This document shows positions 27,386 to 29,591 of a stretch of DNA of 29,591 nt, one piece after another (position 1 is the first letter of the stretch; each line of letters starts with the position of its first letter). A program made the position numbers and the translations under genes. The notes under the pieces were generated by a model. The model was not told the DNA's origin. It worked only from the letters and a program-made list of their open reading frames with translations, and made no database searches. Source of the stretch: Mesostigma viride (taxonomy: Eukaryota > Streptophyta > Mesostigmatophyceae > Mesostigmatales > Mesostigmataceae); NCBI GenBank assembly GCA_009746045.1, contig RPFO01000132.1, forward strand, positions 1,570,590 to 1,600,180, in the 5' to 3' direction.

Positions 27386-28081
27386 AGTTAAACGTTCTTA
27401 TCACACGCAATGTGAAGGATATGGTTGCAATGCAGCAATGTGTGATATGGTTGGAAACGGAGCTTTGTTAAAATCGGATAATGTTACAGCGCTCACACAC
27501 TTGAGGCTTGTACACGCGCTTGCCAAGTCAATGCACAACACGTGAGGCGGGCTCGCAAGAGATGCCCATTTGGCACTGGCCTATTGTTTATATACTTGTG
27601 CACTGTGCTTGCTAGTCCTGAGCAGCCTAGGAGGCCTGCTCAGTAATAACACCCCCGGTACAGTATTCACTACCTGTACAGCGCTCAACTCCTATACAGT
27701 AGGTCTGCCATACAGGCACAGTGACCACAGAGCACAGTCCACAGTGACTATTGCATCTGCACCTAGAAGTCCAGGACTAAGCCTGCGGTACCAACAGACC
27801 ACAGGTTAAGGTTCCTATTTCCTGCGTACGACGTATTAATCCAATACCGTCGTAGGTACAGCACCTAATTCCTGTCAGCCCAGGAATTACTGTCGACCCC
27901 ATATGTCGTCGGCAAATATTCACGTCCGACTTAGAAGAACAGCCGGCTCGCGCTCGCGCGCGACCGGGAAGTCGGAACGCCATAACTTTCTTGATACTTG
28001 TCGGAATGAACTCGTTCCGGTGCCGCTGGAATCGCAGAGATATGCCGAATCAGGATCACGCCAATGCGCTTGGCGTTAACT
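27386..28081 (-). repeat. Copia-2 5' LTR (696 bp)
   Basis: Pairs with 20051-20745. On the minus strand it drives the element. It cuts the copia-1 gag frame; the chimeric ORF read across it (ending in SRASASRLFF at 27931) is an artefact of the insertion. CAAATTACAACCAGTC follows its inner end, where the primer-binding site should be; I cannot match it to a tRNA. Confidence 0.93.
27588..27595 (-). promoter_or_regulatory. TATA box in the copia-2 5' LTR
   Basis: TATATAAA on the minus strand (complement of TTTATATA), within AAGTATATAAACAAT. The same site lies at 20252-20259 in the 3' LTR. It is well placed within the LTR to direct transcription of the element toward lower coordinates. Confidence 0.6.
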
Positions 28082-28086
28082 GCTGC
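28082..28086 (+). repeat. Target-site duplication of copia-2, right copy
   Basis: GCTGC, identical to 20046-20050, immediately beyond the 5' LTR of the minus-strand copia-2 element. Confidence 0.9.
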
Positions 28087-29591
28087 GTCTAAGGAGGCTA
28101 TAGTGGGATCTTGGGCCACCTGTGCTAACGTCATGTCATAAGCCAGGTCCCAGTCCACTTCCTCACTGTCAGGCAACACAGAGCAAATAGAAGGTACACG
28201 GCCATTGAGAAACCAGGGTACAGGAGACTTACAGTCGTCCTGAGTGCTGGCTTGTTTGGTGGGGCGCCCCGTCGTGGCTCCCTTCCTGGGCTTGTTGCAG
28301 CGTCCCCCTGCAGGTAACGGGTGGCGGGGCTCCCAGCAGCCTGGGCACACATCCACATCAGATCCAAGTTCGGGTTCGCCCTTCCAGCAATCATCCCTTT
28401 CATGCCCCTTGCATGAGCATCTGGTGCAGTACAGGGTGGAGTCATGAGGCTTACCTTTCTGACTAGGCCCCTGGGAGGGCCCTGCCTTACTGCCTGGGTT
28501 CCCCTTTCCCCCCTTGTCTGATTTCCCCTGCTGCTTGGATGACCCCCCTGCCTTCTTACCGTGCTGGGGACCCTTGAACACCGCCTTGACCTGAGCTACC
28601 ACCTCCTTGATGAGCTTCTTCCTGCTAGGACCTGCACCGTCCTGACTACCCCCCCCTTGGACCTTGTTGACCTTGGGTTCCTTAACAGTGGAGAAGGGTT
28701 CTAGGCTCTGCTGAATAAACAACATGGCCCCCCTAAAATCATCCCACTTGTCTTTAAGGCCAGCCAGCAGAACTGCGTTGGTGTTCTTGTCCAGCTCAGC
28801 TTTGGTGAGCCACTGATGGACTAGGTACTTAGAGTTGAGTTTCTTCAACTCCTCGTCCCTGTCTATGTACAGGACATACTGTTTGTTGTCACGTACGTAG
28901 TCAGACTTGTTGACTTTGTACGAGGCCAACCAGTTGAACCCCTTGATAGCCTGCAGGTGTTCCCCCTTGGTCAACAGCCCTTTTAGGTCTGCTATGAATT
29001 CTGTGAAGATTTGCACCTCCTCTGCCCCAGGTGTGCTGGCTCTCCTCTCATACATCTGTACCATTTGTTTTATGCTAGGTGCAGATTGGTGGATCGTGTT
29101 AGACACCCTAAGAGCAGGAAACCAATCACGGATGTTATCATGGGACCAGGAATGTTCTATCTTGAAAAGAAACTCAAGTGCATCCTCCTGCACAAACCCC
29201 TCAGCTAGACCTGGGAAGGTAATCCTATCTTCCCTACGGGATGCATCAAACCTGGGTCGCTGTGGTACAGCGACAGCCGCTGGTGGTTGAGGTTGCTGCT
29301 GCTGCTGCTGCTGCTGCTGCGGTTGCTGTTGCTGATGCTGCCGCTGCTGCTGCTGCTGCTGCTGCTGTTGCTGATGCTGTGGCTGCTGCTGCTGCTGGGT
29401 TGTCGCTCCAGCGTTGCTGCCGCCCGCCATACCCCCGGTGTTTGAGGGTGCCCCGCCCCCTGGTGCTCCCCCGTCCTTCCCCTCGTCACCATCCTCCTCT
29501 GGATGCGACCGCTGGGGCGTAGACGATGGTCCACACCCCGCCTGCCACTTTCCTTGGCGTACCCGCTTGGCAGCCCTCAGCAGTTGCTCTA
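28087..29591 (-). CDS. gag: Copia-1 Gag, 5' end outside window
   Basis: Gag of the host copia element. The frame is open through the window edge: before the Met at 29430 it reads KRVRQGKWQAGC and an acidic Gly-rich stretch (HPEEDGDEGKDGGAPGGG) without a stop, so the true start lies beyond 29591. Next come a Gln-rich tract encoded by CAG repeats, a helical capsid-like region (DALEFLFKIEHSWSHDNIRD; LTKAELDKNTNAVLLAGLKD), a Lys/Gly/Ser-rich basic linker and the zinc knuckle CTRCSCKGHERDDC. A second Cys/His cluster (CPGCWEPRH...C) follows with wider spacing. The native frame leads through VAQDPTIASLDAA into the copia-1 integrase; here it is broken by the copia-2 LTR at 28081. Confidence 0.85.
29290..29400 (-). 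repeat. CAG-type trinucleotide repeat encoding poly-Gln in copia-1 Gag
   Basis: On the plus strand this is a GCT-rich tract broken by GGTTGCTGTTGCTGATGCTG-like units. On the coding strand it gives Gln runs broken by His and Pro. As an interrupted microsatellite it is likely length-variable between copies. Confidence 0.85.

Larger units (their letters stand above)
20051..28081 (-). mobile_element. Copia-2: complete 8,031-bp copia-type retrotransposon
   Basis: Minus strand: 5' LTR (27386-28081), a leader ORF, gag with zinc knuckle, pol with integrase, retropepsin-like domain, RT and RNase H, a polypurine tract, and 3' LTR (20051-20745). The two LTRs differ by one substitution and one indel near 20356/27691, so insertion was recent. 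It lies inside copia-1 between gag and integrase with a GCTGC duplication. LTR termini are AGTTAA...TTAACT rather than TG...CA. Confidence 0.92.
13615..29591 (-). mobile_element. Copia-1: large copia-type element split by two insertions
   Basis: Minus strand. Gag with zinc knuckle (28087-29591, start outside the window), integrase and retropepsin-like domain (18205-20045), RT and RNase H (14403-15906). The gap at 20051-28081 is copia-2 with a 5-bp target duplication; the gap at 15911-18200 is a TTAA element. Removing each restores one uninterrupted frame (SLDAAADKVISY at the first junction, WMEAFNRAREEW at the second). The domain order is gag-IN-PR-RT-RH. The 3' LTR should lie in 13615-14402 but cannot be confirmed because the 5' LTR is outside the window. 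Confidence 0.85.

Noticed and set aside
27931-28081. C-terminal extension of the copia-1 Gag ORF ending SRASASRLFF
   Set aside because: This is read from the copia-2 LTR after insertion. The same residues appear in the other LTR at 20595-20745, so it is not part of Gag.

Overview
The window looks like a eukaryotic, repeat-dominated locus and contains no bacterial-style operons and no host gene I can name. It holds a chromodomain-bearing Ty3 element, two copia-type elements, a tyrosine-recombinase (DIRS-like) fragment and two terminal-inverted-repeat DNA elements. That mix would fit a unicellular green alga or similar protist, but the host assignment is an inference with low confidence.

Layout. 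1-1388 (minus): a frameshifted, low-complexity gag-like gene, cut by the window start. 1888-3672: two interleaved repeat families in direct orientation (114 bp and 256 bp, each copy pair differing at one base). 4318-11112 (plus): a 5'-truncated Ty3 chromovirus with RT-RNase H, integrase plus chromodomain, a large unidentified third ORF, a polypurine tract and a 573-bp 3' LTR. 11113-11770: a diverged relative of the upstream repeats next to a DIRS-like tyrosine recombinase C-terminus (minus). 11847-13614: a DNA element with palindromic terminal inverted repeats. 13615-29591 (minus): a large copia-type element ('copia-1') that has taken two insertions.

The two insertions can be resolved to the base. 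A 2,290-bp element with a TTAA target duplication (piggyBac-type signature) sits in the copia-1 RT region at 15911-18200. A complete, very young 8,031-bp copia-type element ('copia-2', 20051-28081) sits between the copia-1 gag and integrase, with a 5-bp target duplication and LTRs that differ by one substitution and one indel. Conceptually removing both restores the copia-1 reading frame at both junctions.

The most unusual biology is in the two copia-type elements. Both carry the retropepsin-like domain after the integrase (gag-IN-PR-RT-RH instead of gag-PR-IN-RT-RH), with DTN/DTQ in place of DTG/DSG. Both have HGDD in place of YxDD in RT. Copia-2 also has LTR ends AGTTAA...TTAACT, a single in-frame TGA between gag and pol, and an extra ORF of about 300 aa between the 5' LTR and gag. 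The Ty3 element has an unidentified ORF of about 770 aa after pol. Six frame breaks in the Ty3 element and copia-2 all go the same way (one base missing) and all fall in homopolymer runs. They therefore look at least partly like consensus errors rather than genuine decay.
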